Below are positions 9,358 through 18,565 of a DNA stretch of 64,000 nt, in pieces. The notes under the pieces were generated by a model. The model worked only from the letters and a program-made list of their open reading frames with translations, searched no databases and was not told where the DNA came from. Location of the stretch: positions 423,116 through 487,115 of the forward strand of contig NZ_WPZQ01000002.1 of NCBI RefSeq assembly GCF_013030265.1, read 5' to 3'. This stretch comes from Ruegeria arenilitoris. Lineage in GTDB: Bacteria; Pseudomonadota; Alphaproteobacteria; Rhodobacterales; Rhodobacteraceae. The position numbers and the translations under genes are program-made. Position 1 is the stretch's first letter. Each line of letters begins with the position of its first letter.

Positions 9358-10763
9358 ATCCAGCAACCAAACTGCCACAGGACGTAGGGCCGATCCATTT
9401 CGTAGGGATCGGTGGAATCGGGATGTCCGGGATTGCCGAAGTGCTGCTCAATCTGGGGTACCAGGTGCAGGGTTCGGACCTGAAGGCGTCCAAGATTACG
9501 GATCGTCTGGCAGGTCTGGGTGCTGAAATCTTTGTTGGTCAGCGGGCCGAAAACCTGAAGAATGCGGCCGTAGTTGTTGTTTCGACTGCAATCAAACCGG
9601 GTAACCCGGAACTGGACGAGGCAAGGGCGCAAGGCTTGCCCGTCGTGCGCCGCGCCGACATGCTGGCGGAGTTGATGCGCCTGCGATCGAACATCGCCAT
9701 CGCGGGGACGCATGGCAAAACCACCACCACAACGATGATGGCCGAACTGATGGTGGCAGGCGACTTTGATCCCACCGTGATCAACGGCGGCATCATCCAT
9801 GCCTATGGCTCGAACGCCCGGATGGGGCAGGGTGAATGGATGGTGGTCGAAGCGGACGAATCCGACGGCTCGTTCAACCGACTGCCCGCAACCATCGCTA
9901 TCGTTACCAATATCGACCCCGAGCATATGGAGCATTGGGGTGACTTCGACACCCTGCGCGACGGCTTTTATGAGTTTGTCTCGAACCTCCCGTTCTACGG
10001 CCTCGCGGTCTGCTGCACGGACCATGCCGAAGTGCAGACGCTGGTCGGTCGCATCTCAGACCGGCGCGTCCGGACTTATGGGTTCAATGCACAGGCTGAT
10101 GTGCGGGCTGTGAATCTGACCTACCAGGGCGGGGTTGCGCATTTCGACATTCACCTGCGCCATGAGGATAAGGTGATCGAGGGCTGCACCTTGCCGATGC
10201 CCGGTGATCATAACGTCTCGAACGCGCTGAGTGCCGTGGCCGTTGCCCGTCATCTGGGCATGAAGGCTTCTGAAATTCGCGAGGCTCTTGCTAACTTTGG
10301 TGGTGTCAATCGTCGCTTCACCAAGGTCGGAGAGATCGATGGGGTCACAATCATCGACGACTACGGTCACCACCCGGTTGAAATCGCGGCAGTGCTGAAA
10401 GCCGCGCGTCAGGCGACCGAAGGCCGGGTCATCGCAGTGCATCAGCCGCACCGCTATTCTCGCCTGTCCAACCTGTTTGATGATTTCTGCACCTGCTTTA
10501 ACGACGCCGACGTCGTGGCGATTGCCGAAGTATTCGCAGCCGGTGAAGACCCGATCGAAGGCGCAAGCCGCGATGATCTGGTCGAAGGTCTTATCCGTCA
10601 TGGTCACCGCCACGCGCGGGCGATCCTGAATGAAGATGATTTGGAGCGTCTGGTGCGCGAACAAGCCCGTCCGGGCGATATGGTTGTGTGCCTCGGGGCA
10701 GGTACGATCAGTGCGTGGGCCAACGGTTTGCCCGAGCGTTTGCAAAGGAAACAAGCCGTTTGA
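9354..10763 (+). CDS. murC: UDP-N-acetylmuramate--L-alanine ligase MurC
   Basis: MurC attaches L-alanine to UDP-MurNAc, the first amino acid addition of the precursor. The 469-residue product has an N-terminal UDP-binding domain with [12 protein letters not shown] (about residues 18-29), the ATP P-loop GTHGKTTTT at 118-126, EADESDGSF in the central domain, and C-terminal NRRFTKVG and [10 protein letters not shown] motifs specific to MurC. It overlaps murG by 4 bp and is followed by the DUF2484 genes rather than directly by murB. Confidence 0.97.
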   Translation: MNPATKLPQDVGPIHFVGIGGIGMSGIAEVLLNLGYQVQGSDLKASKITDRLAGLGAEIFVGQRAENLKNAAVVVVSTAIKPGNPELDEARAQGLPVVRRADMLAELMRLRSNIAIAGTHGKTTTTTMMAELMVAGDFDPTVINGGIIHAYGSNARMGQGEWMVVEADESDGSFNRLPATIAIVTNIDPEHMEHWGDFDTLRDGFYEFVSNLPFYGLAVCCTDHAEVQTLVGRISDRRVRTYGFNAQADVRAVNLTYQGGVAHFDIHLRHEDKVIEGCTLPMPGDHNVSNALSAVAVARHLGMKASEIREALANFGGVNRRFTKVGEIDGVTIIDDYGHHPVEIAAVLKAARQATEGRVIAVHQPHRYSRLSNLFDDFCTCFNDADVVAIAEVFAAGEDPIEGASRDDLVEGLIRHGHRHARAILNEDDLERLVREQARPGDMVVCLGAGTISAWANGLPERLQRKQAV

Positions 10764-10841
10764 CGTTGTATACCATTTAGGTGCACAACTTCAGGATGTG
10801 GTTTCGTGCACGCGAAATCCGGTACGGTCTCAGAGGCGCGC

Positions 10842-11090
10842 ATGCAATTATCTGTCGTCTTTTCCGCCCTTTGGGTGATCTGCGCCACAATTGTGGCCAT
10901 GCTGCCGATGCGGTTGCAATTCCCGCCCGGCATCATTCTTCTGATTTGCGCGCCTATGCTGATTATCTGGCTGGGATTTGATTTCGGCTGGATCATATCA
11001 GCGCTGGCCTTTGCGGCCTTTGCCTCAATGTTCCGCAATCCACTTCGCTATTACTGGCGCAAATGGGTGCGCGGGGAGGTGATGGAATGA
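10842..11090 (+). CDS. DUF2484 small membrane protein (first of two)
   Basis: An 82-residue protein with two to three hydrophobic segments and a basic tail (RNPLRYYWRKWVRG). It matches my knowledge of DUF2484, a family found between murC and murB in Rhodobacterales and otherwise uncharacterised. The ATG at 10842 is taken as start; a GTG at 10806 in the same frame would add 12 residues that look non-family. Its stop overlaps the next start as ATGA. The location suggests a role linked to peptidoglycan precursor synthesis or division, but there is no direct evidence. Confidence 0.82.
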   Translation: MQLSVVFSALWVICATIVAMLPMRLQFPPGIILLICAPMLIIWLGFDFGWIISALAFAAFASMFRNPLRYYWRKWVRGEVME

Positions 11091-11338
11091 GCTGGTCTAT
11101 CGCGCTAGCCGGTCTGTGGGGAATTGCGGCCAACGTATTGGCGATGATCCCTAGCAAGGACAACCACTGGACCCGCGCCTATGTTCTGATCGCTGTGGGC
11201 ATACCTATTTTAGGCTACGTGACTTATGAGAATGGTCCTTGGATCGGGCTGATCGTTCTGGCCATGGGCATGTCCATGTTGCGCTGGCCTGTGATTTATC
11301 TGGGGCGGTGGTTGCGACGCATCGGTCGAAAAATCTAA
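11087..11338 (+). CDS. DUF2484 small membrane protein (second of two)
   Basis: An 83-residue protein of the same type as the gene before it: hydrophobic N-terminal helix with a conserved-looking LWGIAANVLAMIP (compare LWVICATIVAMLP in the upstream copy), two more hydrophobic stretches, and a basic end (LRRIGRKI). The two genes look like an old tandem duplication; they overlap by 4 bp. The stop of this copy shares one base with the next start. Function unknown. Confidence 0.82.
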   Translation: MSWSIALAGLWGIAANVLAMIPSKDNHWTRAYVLIAVGIPILGYVTYENGPWIGLIVLAMGMSMLRWPVIYLGRWLRRIGRKI

Positions 11339-11619
11339 TGGAAGAAACGCTAAGTACATTCAGTGCGGTCGCATTGATTGTTTTCGTTGTCGTTACTGCT
11401 TTGGCATACTTTGCAGCAAAGAAAGGTTGTGGGTGGGTCGTTATGTGCCTGATTGTCATAACAGTTCTAACCGCTGCGTATTGGTTTCCTTCTCAAGACG
11501 CTATCCCGCAGGAAAATGATGATTTTTTACGCTTCATTTTGTCCTGGGCTTTGGTTATTCCGGCGGTCTTTGGAGCCATGCTGGGGGGACTAATCAGTTT
11601 TTTAAAGCGGAAAACCTGA
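11338..11619 (+). CDS. small membrane protein, unknown
   Basis: A 93-residue protein that I do not recognise. It has three predicted membrane segments (about residues 9-24, 29-44 and 61-86) and a basic C-terminus (FLKRKT). The ATG at 11338 overlaps the upstream TAA by one base (TAATG), so it is translated in series with the two DUF2484 genes. The stretch is visibly richer in A and T than the neighbouring mur genes, which may mean a more recent arrival. It is followed 52 bp later by murB. Confidence 0.7.
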   Translation: MEETLSTFSAVALIVFVVVTALAYFAAKKGCGWVVMCLIVITVLTAAYWFPSQDAIPQENDDFLRFILSWALVIPAVFGAMLGGLISFLKRKT

Positions 11620-11671
11620 TGTTCGAAGTGGCAAAGATGACATATGACTGCGCCTTGGGTAGAAGGTGAAA

Positions 11672-12601
11672 ATGACGATCGATACACTCACCGTTCGCGG
11701 CAAGCTGACAAAACAGAAAAACCTTAACGACCTTACATGGCTGCGGGTCGGCGGTCCGGCGGATTACCTGTTCCAGCCCGCCGATCTGGAAGGCCTACAA
11801 AAATTCCTGCGCGATTTACCGACAGACGTTCCAATCTTTCCTATGGGTGTTGGCTCGAACCTCATCGTTCGCGATGGTGGGTTACGCGCGGTTGTGATCC
11901 GTCTTGGTCGTGGCTTCAACGGCATCTCGGTCGAAGGTAATACGGTTACGGCGGGTGCCGCCGCGCTGGATGCGCATGTGGCGCGCAAGGCCGCGGATGC
12001 GGGTGTTGACCTGACTTTCCTGCGCACAATTCCGGGTTCGATCGGCGGCGCGGTGCGGATGAATGCCGGCTGTTACGGCAGCTACACAGCGGACGTGCTG
12101 CGTAAGGCCACGATTGTTACCCGACAAGGAGAGGTCGTGGATCTTTCCCCCGAAGAACTGAATTTCCGCTATCGTCAGTCCGATCTGCCCGAAGGCGCGG
12201 TTCTGGTTTCTGCCACGCTCGAAGGGCCGTCCGGAGACGCGGAAGAACTGCATGCACGCATGACAGCACAGCTGCAAAAACGTGACGAGACGCAACCGAC
12301 CAAAGATCGCAGCGCTGGCTCGACATTCCGAAATCCGGCCGGTTTCTCATCTACTGGCCGCGCTGATGACGTCCACGACCTCAAGGCGTGGAAGGTGATT
12401 GATGATGCGGGGATGCGTGGTGCGACCAAAGGTGGGGCGCAGATGAGCCCGAAGCACTCGAATTTCATGATCAACACCGGTGAAGCCACCGCCGCCGACC
12501 TCGAAGGTCTGGGTGAAGAGGTGCGAAAAAAGGTTTACGAAACAAGCGGCATCACGCTAGAGTGGGAAATCATGCGGGTCGGTGAACCGCTGAAAGAATA
12601 A
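11672..12601 (+). CDS. murB: UDP-N-acetylenolpyruvoylglucosamine reductase MurB
   Basis: MurB is the FAD enzyme that reduces UDP-GlcNAc-enolpyruvate to UDP-MurNAc with NADPH. The 309-residue product has the FAD-binding segments [12 protein letters not shown] and [12 protein letters not shown], the [17 protein letters not shown] loop, the RYRQSDLP substrate region and the SAGSTFRNP segment with the catalytic serine. ATG at 11672 is chosen over the GTG at 11666, because AGAAGG lies 5 bp upstream of the ATG. It is separated from ddl by about 110 bp. Confidence 0.96.
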   Translation: MTIDTLTVRGKLTKQKNLNDLTWLRVGGPADYLFQPADLEGLQKFLRDLPTDVPIFPMGVGSNLIVRDGGLRAVVIRLGRGFNGISVEGNTVTAGAAALDAHVARKAADAGVDLTFLRTIPGSIGGAVRMNAGCYGSYTADVLRKATIVTRQGEVVDLSPEELNFRYRQSDLPEGAVLVSATLEGPSGDAEELHARMTAQLQKRDETQPTKDRSAGSTFRNPAGFSSTGRADDVHDLKAWKVIDDAGMRGATKGGAQMSPKHSNFMINTGEATAADLEGLGEEVRKKVYETSGITLEWEIMRVGEPLKE

Positions 12602-12665
12602 AGCCCTGGCCGTCAGACCAATAACAGGCAATTTAAGGCGACGGATCAAAGGCATAAACGCAGTA

Positions 12666-12686
12666 TGGACCACCACATAAGGTCCA
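12666..12686. other. short inverted repeat upstream of ddl
   Basis: TGGACC (12666-12671) and GGTCCA (12681-12686) form a perfect 6-bp inverted repeat with a 9-base loop, 24 bp before the ddl start. It could be a leader hairpin or an operator half-site pair. There is no T-run after it, so it is not a terminator. Chance occurrence cannot be excluded. Confidence 0.3.
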
Positions 12687-12710
12687 GGGACATTGAGGCG
12701 CACGTTGGGT

Positions 12711-13628
12711 ATGTCGAGCAGGACAAACCCCAAAGTGGCGGTATTGATGGGTGGACCCTCGGCGGAACGCGAGGTGTCTCTCAGCAGCGGGCGCGAATGC
12801 GCAACCGCCCTCAGGGGAGAAGGCTATGAAGTGGTCGAACTGGACGCAGGTCCCGACCTATATGCGCGCCTTTTGGACATCAAACCGGATGTAGTTTTCA
12901 ACGCCCTGCATGGCCGCTGGGGCGAAGATGGCTGTGTACAGGGCCTGCTGGAGTGGATGCGCATCCCATACACGCATTCGGGTGTTCTGGCCTCGGCTCT
13001 GGCCATGGACAAGCAGCGCAGCAAAGAGGTGTACGAGGCCGAAGGTCTGCCTGTTGTGCCCAGCGTGATCGTTCCCAAGGTTGAGGTGATCGAAGTTCAC
13101 GTGATGGAGCCGCCCTATGTGGCCAAGCCTAATAACGAGGGCTCGAGCGTCGGCATCTACATCGTGCACGAAGGGTCGAATGGCCCTCCGCAGCTGTCCG
13201 AGGATATGCCGGATCAGGTGATGGTCGAGAAATACGTCGCGGGTCGTGAACTGACCGTAACGGTTATGGGTGACCGCGCACTGACCGTGACAGAAATCAT
13301 GACGGATGGTGGCTGGTACGATTACGACGCCAAGTACAAGCCCGGTGGTTCGTGGCATGTTTTACCAGCCGAGATCCCGCAAGACATCTTTGATCGTTGC
13401 ATGGACTATGCCCTGCGCGCCCATAACGCTTTGGGATGCAAGGGGGTCAGCCGTACCGACTATCGCTGGGATGACAGCATGGGCGCGGATGGGCTGTTCC
13501 TGCTGGAAACCAACACGCAACCCGGCATGACGCCAACGTCTCTGGTGCCCGAGCAAGCAGCGCATCTTGGTATGACTTTTGGTCAGCTCTGCGCCTGGAT
13601 GGTGGAGGACGCCTCATGCGACCGCTGA
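12711..13628 (+). CDS. ddl: D-alanine--D-alanine ligase
   Basis: Ddl joins two D-alanines with ATP to make the dipeptide used by MurF. The 305-residue ATP-grasp protein shows MGGPSAEREVSLSSG at the N-terminus, the central KPNNEGSSVGIY loop, EKYVAGRELTV and the C-terminal LLETNTQPGMTPTSLVPEQA metal- and substrate-binding stretch. ATG at 12711 fits the family; an in-frame TTG at 12693 is possible but adds nothing conserved. The gene overlaps ftsQ by 13 bp. Confidence 0.96.
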   Translation: MSSRTNPKVAVLMGGPSAEREVSLSSGRECATALRGEGYEVVELDAGPDLYARLLDIKPDVVFNALHGRWGEDGCVQGLLEWMRIPYTHSGVLASALAMDKQRSKEVYEAEGLPVVPSVIVPKVEVIEVHVMEPPYVAKPNNEGSSVGIYIVHEGSNGPPQLSEDMPDQVMVEKYVAGRELTVTVMGDRALTVTEIMTDGGWYDYDAKYKPGGSWHVLPAEIPQDIFDRCMDYALRAHNALGCKGVSRTDYRWDDSMGADGLFLLETNTQPGMTPTSLVPEQAAHLGMTFGQLCAWMVEDASCDR

Positions 13629-14623
13629 CTGCCACCCGGGCCCCCGTGATCCACAGGTCCAAACAGCTGGCAGGGCCGGACGCAGATTTCAATGACGCCC
13701 CTCAGCCGGACAGCGATGTCGCACCGAAGCTACGGTTGCGTGGTGCGGGTCTGTTCGGTCGCAACTCCGGTCGCTCTGATCCGGCTCCATCGCGTTTCAG
13801 CTATCGTTTTCAACGGTGGATGCTGACGCCGGGCATTCGCCTTGGTGTGAAGGTCGGCCTGCCACTTTGCGCGATAGCCGCGGCTATGGGGCTTTATTTT
13901 GCATCCAATGATCGGCGAGAGGCGGTTACCGCCTATATCGCGGACATCCGTACCTCAATTCAGGAACGCCCGGAATTCATGGTCAATCTGATGGCCATCG
14001 ACGGCGCAGGCACAGGCCTGTCCGAGGATATTCGTGAGGTCGTGCCACTGGATTTCCCGATCAGTTCCTGGGATTTGGATGTCGAACAGATCCGCGATGT
14101 GATCACCGGTCTCGATCCTGTGAAATCGGCAACGGTTCGTATTCGTCCGGGCGGTGTTCTGCAGGTTGATGTTGTCGAACGTCAGCCGGTTATCGTCTGG
14201 CGTACCCGCAATGGGGTCGAGCTGCTGGACGAAACCGGTGCGCATGTAAAGCCGGTCACGTCCCGGGCCGATCATGCGGGCCTTCCGCTGATCGCTGGGA
14301 AGGGAGCGGATCAGCACGTTTCTGAAGCGATGGAAATCCTCGCAACATCGCGCAGCCTTGGGGATCGCGTACGCGGTCTCGTCCGCATTGGCGAGCGACG
14401 CTGGGATCTGGTTCTGGATCGGGGACAGCGCATCATGCTGCCGGTTGAACGCCCGGTGCGCGCGCTCGAACGGGTGCTGGCTGTGAACGAGGTGCAGGAC
14501 CTTCTGGAGCGCGACGTGGCCGTTGTGGATATGCGCCTCGGACAGCGACCGACGATCAGAATGACCAAAGCCGCCAGCGAAGACTGGTGGAATACAAAAG
14601 TGACAGTGGGTAACGGGCAGTAA
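13616..14623 (+). CDS. ftsQ: cell division protein FtsQ
   Basis: FtsQ is a single-pass inner membrane protein that scaffolds the divisome (partners FtsB and FtsL) through its periplasmic domain. The 335-residue product has a long cytoplasmic N-terminus of about 77 residues, one membrane segment (about 78-98, ending LYFAS), then a POTRA-like domain and the FtsQ domain with the KSATVRIRPGGVLQVDVVER strand pattern. The position between ddl and ftsA supports the name. The ATG lies inside the end of ddl. Confidence 0.94.
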   Translation: MRPLTATRAPVIHRSKQLAGPDADFNDAPQPDSDVAPKLRLRGAGLFGRNSGRSDPAPSRFSYRFQRWMLTPGIRLGVKVGLPLCAIAAAMGLYFASNDRREAVTAYIADIRTSIQERPEFMVNLMAIDGAGTGLSEDIREVVPLDFPISSWDLDVEQIRDVITGLDPVKSATVRIRPGGVLQVDVVERQPVIVWRTRNGVELLDETGAHVKPVTSRADHAGLPLIAGKGADQHVSEAMEILATSRSLGDRVRGLVRIGERRWDLVLDRGQRIMLPVERPVRALERVLAVNEVQDLLERDVAVVDMRLGQRPTIRMTKAASEDWWNTKVTVGNGQ

Positions 14624-14628
14624 CGAAT

Positions 14629-15966
14629 ATGATGACCGATCTTTATCAGTCCCAGCGGGCTATGCGGCAGATGCGCAGACAGGCAATGCAACGCGGGGTC
14701 GTTGCCATTCTGGATGTGGGCAGTTCCAAGATCGCCTGTCTCGTGCTGCGCTTCGACGGGACCGGTCGGCTGAGTGAGGACAATTCGATCGGCTCAATGG
14801 CCGGTCAGACGGGGTTCCGTGTCATCGGCGCGGCAACCACCCGATCGCGCGGGGTGCAGTTTGGCGAAGTTACCGCCATGCAGGAAACCGAACGCGCAAT
14901 CCGGACTGCTCTGCAGGCGGCACAGAAGATGGCCGACATTCGTGTTGACCACGTCATTGCATGTTTCTCAGGCGCCAACCCGCGTTCCTACGGTCTGGAC
15001 GCGCAGGTTGATCTCGAAGGTCAGCTGGTCACCGAGGCCGAGATCGGCAGGGTGCTGAACGCCTGCGACGTGCCGGACTATGGGGCAGGGCGCGAGGTGC
15101 TGCACGCGCAACCGGTGAACTTTGCGCTCGACAACCGCTCGGGCCTGATCGACCCGCGCGGACAGCTGGGCCAGTCGCTGGCGGTGGACATGCATATGCT
15201 GACCGTTGACGCCGTGGCGATCCAGAATATCGTCCGCTGTATCAAACGCTGCGATCTGGAACTGGCGGGGATTGCGAACTCCGCCTATGTCTCGGGTGTC
15301 TCTGCGCTGGTCGAGGATGAGCAGGAACTGGGGGCGGCATGTATCGACATGGGCGGCGGTACCACCAGCGTGTCGATCTTCATGAAGAAACACATGATCT
15401 ACGCCGATTGCGTGCGCATGGGCGGTGATCACGTCACATCGGATATCTCGATGGGTCTGGGCGTTCCTGCATCGGTGGCCGAGCGGATCAAAACCTTTAA
15501 TGGCGGGGTTCATGCCACGGGCGCGGATGACCGCGATCTGATTGATATCGGTGGTGACACCGGTGATTGGGAGCACGATCGCCGCACCGTAAGTCGTGCC
15601 GAGCTGATCGGCATTATGCGTCCACGTGTCGAGGAAATCCTCGAAGAAGTACGCGTCCGCCTTGATGCCGCAGGATTTGAGCATATGCCCAGCCAGCAGA
15701 TCGTACTGACCGGTGGCGGCAGCCAGATTATGGGTCTGGACGGACTGGCCAGTCGCATTCTGGGGCAGCGCGTTCGCCTTGGTCGCCCACTACGGGTTCA
15801 TGGGCTTCCTCAGTCTGCTACGGGGCCAGGTTTTTCGTCTGCCGTGGGCCTCAGCCTGTTTGCAGCGCATCCGCAGGATGAATGGTGGGATTTCGAGATC
15901 CCGGTCGACACCTACGCGGCACGCCCGTTCAAGCGCGCCGTGCGCTGGTTCCGTGACAACTGGTAG
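14629..15966 (+). CDS. ftsA: cell division protein FtsA
   Basis: FtsA is the actin-like ATPase that tethers FtsZ to the membrane. The 445-residue product has the phosphate-1 loop AILDVGSSKIACLV early on, the 1C (SHS2) subdomain, the second phosphate loop IDMGGGTTSVSIF and the adenosine loop VLTGGGSQIMGL. Two adjacent ATG codons (14629, 14632) could serve as start. An internal stretch ending in DIGGDTGDWEHDRRTVSR looks like a lineage-specific variation. Its end overlaps the next start by 14 bp. The amphipathic C-terminal tail (PFKRAVRWFRDNW) fits the membrane-targeting helix. Confidence 0.97.
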   Translation: MMTDLYQSQRAMRQMRRQAMQRGVVAILDVGSSKIACLVLRFDGTGRLSEDNSIGSMAGQTGFRVIGAATTRSRGVQFGEVTAMQETERAIRTALQAAQKMADIRVDHVIACFSGANPRSYGLDAQVDLEGQLVTEAEIGRVLNACDVPDYGAGREVLHAQPVNFALDNRSGLIDPRGQLGQSLAVDMHMLTVDAVAIQNIVRCIKRCDLELAGIANSAYVSGVSALVEDEQELGAACIDMGGGTTSVSIFMKKHMIYADCVRMGGDHVTSDISMGLGVPASVAERIKTFNGGVHATGADDRDLIDIGGDTGDWEHDRRTVSRAELIGIMRPRVEEILEEVRVRLDAAGFEHMPSQQIVLTGGGSQIMGLDGLASRILGQRVRLGRPLRVHGLPQSATGPGFSSAVGLSLFAAHPQDEWWDFEIPVDTYAARPFKRAVRWFRDNW

Positions 15967-16378
15967 GGTCATCCGTCGGGCCATCGCGGGGTTGCTGGCA
16001 GCCCTGCTGCCCGCTCAGGTGTCAGCGCAGACCGTTATAACGCCGGACGAGTTTCTGGATGCGGTCGTGGGTAAAACCATCAAGTTCTATGAGGTTCGCA
16101 GCGGTTTCCTTGTGGGGACCGAACAGTTTCTGAACCGATCAACTTCGGTCTGGCGAATGGAGGGGCGGGGATGTGTCTATGGTCAGATCACCACTCCGAA
16201 TGGTCAGATCTGTTTTCTGTACGATGACGATCCCGACGGCATCCCGGTTTGCTGGTGGCCGTTCCTGCACGAAGATCGCCTGCTGGTTCGATTGGCCACG
16301 TTCCTTAACAGCGAAACGCAGGAGGTGCGCAGCATCACTGAGGATGGTGTGAATTGTCCAAGTACCCCAATCAGCTAA
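15953..16378 (+). CDS. exported protein of unknown function between ftsA and ftsZ
   Basis: A predicted 141-residue secreted protein I cannot assign. The best start is GTG at 15953, inside the last codons of ftsA: it gives a basic n-region (TTGRVIRRA), a hydrophobic core (GLLAALLPA) and a cleavage site after VSA. The mature part (about 115 residues) has four cysteines, at about 71, 84, 93 and 138, and the aromatic stretch CWWPFL, so a small disulfide-bonded periplasmic domain is likely. The frame extends upstream within ftsA without a better start. The placement suggests co-expression with the Z-ring genes; no function is inferred beyond that. Confidence 0.72.
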   Translation: MTTGRVIRRAIAGLLAALLPAQVSAQTVITPDEFLDAVVGKTIKFYEVRSGFLVGTEQFLNRSTSVWRMEGRGCVYGQITTPNGQICFLYDDDPDGIPVCWWPFLHEDRLLVRLATFLNSETQEVRSITEDGVNCPSTPIS

Positions 16379-16727
16379 AGATTCGGGTTGCGGTATCGAA
16401 TTTTATCCCTCAAGATATCCACAGGGCCCGTCAGAGGCCTGGCGGCAGGACTGAGCAGTTTTCCGCAATATGATCAGATGCTCCGAAGCGTCGCATGTCT
16501 GTGGTTTTGCGGACTGCGCCGGTCGGTTGCTTTGTGCTGTCCGGTTGCAAAACCGCAACATTTGCGCATCACAGCAAAATGACGCCGGATCAGGCCTTAT
16601 TTCTTCCATATTTTGTGGGTTCGCGCGATTTTTGGCGTGACCTTTGTGGATTCGAAAGGTAGAATCAAAGGCGGATAGGTAAGAAAAACACCGCTTTGGC
16701 GGGAACATAAATACAGGCGGACAGAGC
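16379..16727 (+). other. 349-bp leader region upstream of ftsZ
   Basis: No credible gene is found here. It is the longest gap in the division cluster and should hold a promoter for ftsZ. An 8-bp inverted repeat, GGTTTTGC (16503-16510) and GCAAAACC (16547-16554), encloses 36 bases. The last 30 bases before the ATG contain AGGCGGA, a plausible ribosome site. I could not identify convincing -35/-10 pairs or a regulator box. Confidence 0.5.
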
Positions 16728-18353
16728 ATGACATTGAATCTTTCGATGCCCGGGCACGACGAACTGAAGCCTCGGATTACGGTATTTGGCGTTGGCGGTG
16801 CAGGCGGAAACGCCGTCAATAACATGATTGAAAAACAGTTGGACGGCGTCGATTTTGTGGTCGCCAACACAGACGCACAGGCACTGCAGCAAAGCCGTTC
16901 GTCAGCGCGGGTGCAGCTGGGCGTGAAAGTTACCGAAGGTCTGGGTGCAGGCGCACGTCCTTCGGTGGGTGCAAGCGCTGCCGAAGAAAGCATCGAACAG
17001 ATCGTGGATCACCTGGCGGGCGCACACATGTGCTTCATCACTGCCGGCATGGGCGGTGGCACCGGGACCGGCGCCGCGCCGATCATCGCGCAGGCAGCGC
17101 GCGAGCTGGGGGTTTTGACCGTTGGTGTCGTAACCAAGCCGTTCCAGTTTGAGGGCGCCAAGCGTATGCGTCAGGCCGAAGACGGCGTTGAGGCGCTGCA
17201 AAAGGTTGTCGATACGCTGATCATCATCCCCAACCAGAACCTGTTCCGTCTTGCCAACGAAAAGACCACCTTCACCGAGGCATTCTCGATGGCGGATGAT
17301 GTTCTGCATCAGGGCGTCAAAGGTGTTACCGACCTGATGGTCCGCCCGGGTCTGATCAACCTCGACTTTGCCGACGTTCGCGCGGTGATGGACGAGATGG
17401 GTAAGGCCATGATGGGAACCGGCGAAGGCGAAGGCGAAGATCGCGCCATCCAGGCCGCAGAAAAGGCGATTGCCAACCCGCTGCTGGACGAGATTAGCCT
17501 CAAGGGTGCCAAAGGCGTGCTGATCAACATCACCGGGTCGCATGATCTGACCCTGTTTGAGCTGGACGAAGCCGCAAACCGCATCCGCGAGGAAGTGGAC
17601 CCCGAGGCAAACATCATCGTTGGTTCGACGCTCGACACCGAGATGGAAGGCAAGATGCGGGTTTCGGTTGTTGCAACCGGTATCGACGCAAGCGAAACGC
17701 AGGCCGAAGTTCCGGTCGCGCGCCGCTCGATGTCTGCACCGCTGACCCGTACCGTTTCTGCCGAAGAGCCGGTACAGGACGAGGTAAACATCGAAGTTGC
17801 CGATCCGGTCCAGCAACCCGAAGTGAACCGCGAGCCTTCCTTGTTTGAAGCGAGCGAAGAGCCAGCGCCGACCACATCGCAATTCGAGCCTCCAGCTGCT
17901 CAGCAGCAGGATGACGACGGACTTCCGCCGCCAGCCTATCAACCGCGCGTGGCTGAATTCGAACCGCAGCCCGAGGCAGTTGAACCTGAACCGGAAAGCT
18001 ACGTTGCCCCTCGCGCACCAGCGCCTGGTACACCTTCGCCAGAGGCTCTGCAGCGTCTGCAGGCAGCGGTTCAGAACGCCCCGTCAAACGGGCATCGCCC
18101 GCGGGTTGCGCAACAGCCAGTGGCTGATGCCGCGCCGCGTCAGCCAGAGGCTGAAAGCCATGATCGCCCCCGTTTCGGGTTCAATCGTCTGATCGATCGC
18201 ATGACAGGTCATGCCGCTGATACACCGGCTCAGCCAGTGCGTCAGCAGCCCGTGATGCGCCAGGCTGACGCTACGGCACCTGCGCAAGACGAAGCTGATC
18301 CCGAGCAGGAACGTATCGAAATCCCGGCTTTCCTACGCCGTCAGGCCAACTGA
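16728..18353 (+). CDS. ftsZ: cell division protein FtsZ
   Basis: FtsZ is the tubulin-like GTPase that forms the Z-ring. The GTPase core covers about residues 15-320, with the nucleotide loop [13 protein letters not shown] and the tubulin signature GGGTGTG at 109-115. It is followed by a long, acidic, Pro/Glu/Gln-rich disordered linker of nearly 200 residues and the conserved C-terminal peptide ([10 protein letters not shown]) that binds FtsA. At 541 residues it is long, as in many alphaproteobacteria. A Rho-independent terminator lies 24 bp after the stop, so transcription of the division genes probably ends here. Confidence 0.98.
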   Translation: MTLNLSMPGHDELKPRITVFGVGGAGGNAVNNMIEKQLDGVDFVVANTDAQALQQSRSSARVQLGVKVTEGLGAGARPSVGASAAEESIEQIVDHLAGAHMCFITAGMGGGTGTGAAPIIAQAARELGVLTVGVVTKPFQFEGAKRMRQAEDGVEALQKVVDTLIIIPNQNLFRLANEKTTFTEAFSMADDVLHQGVKGVTDLMVRPGLINLDFADVRAVMDEMGKAMMGTGEGEGEDRAIQAAEKAIANPLLDEISLKGAKGVLINITGSHDLTLFELDEAANRIREEVDPEANIIVGSTLDTEMEGKMRVSVVATGIDASETQAEVPVARRSMSAPLTRTVSAEEPVQDEVNIEVADPVQQPEVNREPSLFEASEEPAPTTSQFEPPAAQQQDDDGLPPPAYQPRVAEFEPQPEAVEPEPESYVAPRAPAPGTPSPEALQRLQAAVQNAPSNGHRPRVAQQPVADAAPRQPEAESHDRPRFGFNRLIDRMTGHAADTPAQPVRQQPVMRQADATAPAQDEADPEQERIEIPAFLRRQAN

Positions 18354-18377
18354 TCGCGGTAACAAAATCTTAACAAA

Positions 18378-18403
18378 GGGCCGCCGTTTGGCGGCTCTTT
18401 TTT
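18378..18403 (+). terminator. Rho-independent terminator after ftsZ
   Basis: An 8-bp GC-rich stem, GGGCCGCC pairing with GGCGGCTC (one G-T pair), has a GTTT loop and is followed by six T residues. It begins 24 bp after the ftsZ stop. This is the clearest intrinsic terminator in the first third of the window. Confidence 0.85.
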
Positions 18404-18565
18404 GTTTGTTTACAGGCTTGTAAGGGGGGGTAAGCAGGGTTTTGCCGATCTGTTGCAGAACTGTTTCATTCAGTTACAAAGAGTGAGTTGAGCCTTGATC
18501 CGCGCTTCCTTAACTGAGGGTCCAACACAGTCGTACAGGCTGGACACCACTCGCTGAGGTTCATT

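Noticed and set aside
16902..17942. 346-codon open frame antisense to ftsZ
   Set aside because: It is a by-product of biased codon use in ftsZ; the translation is Arg/His rich and has no domain.
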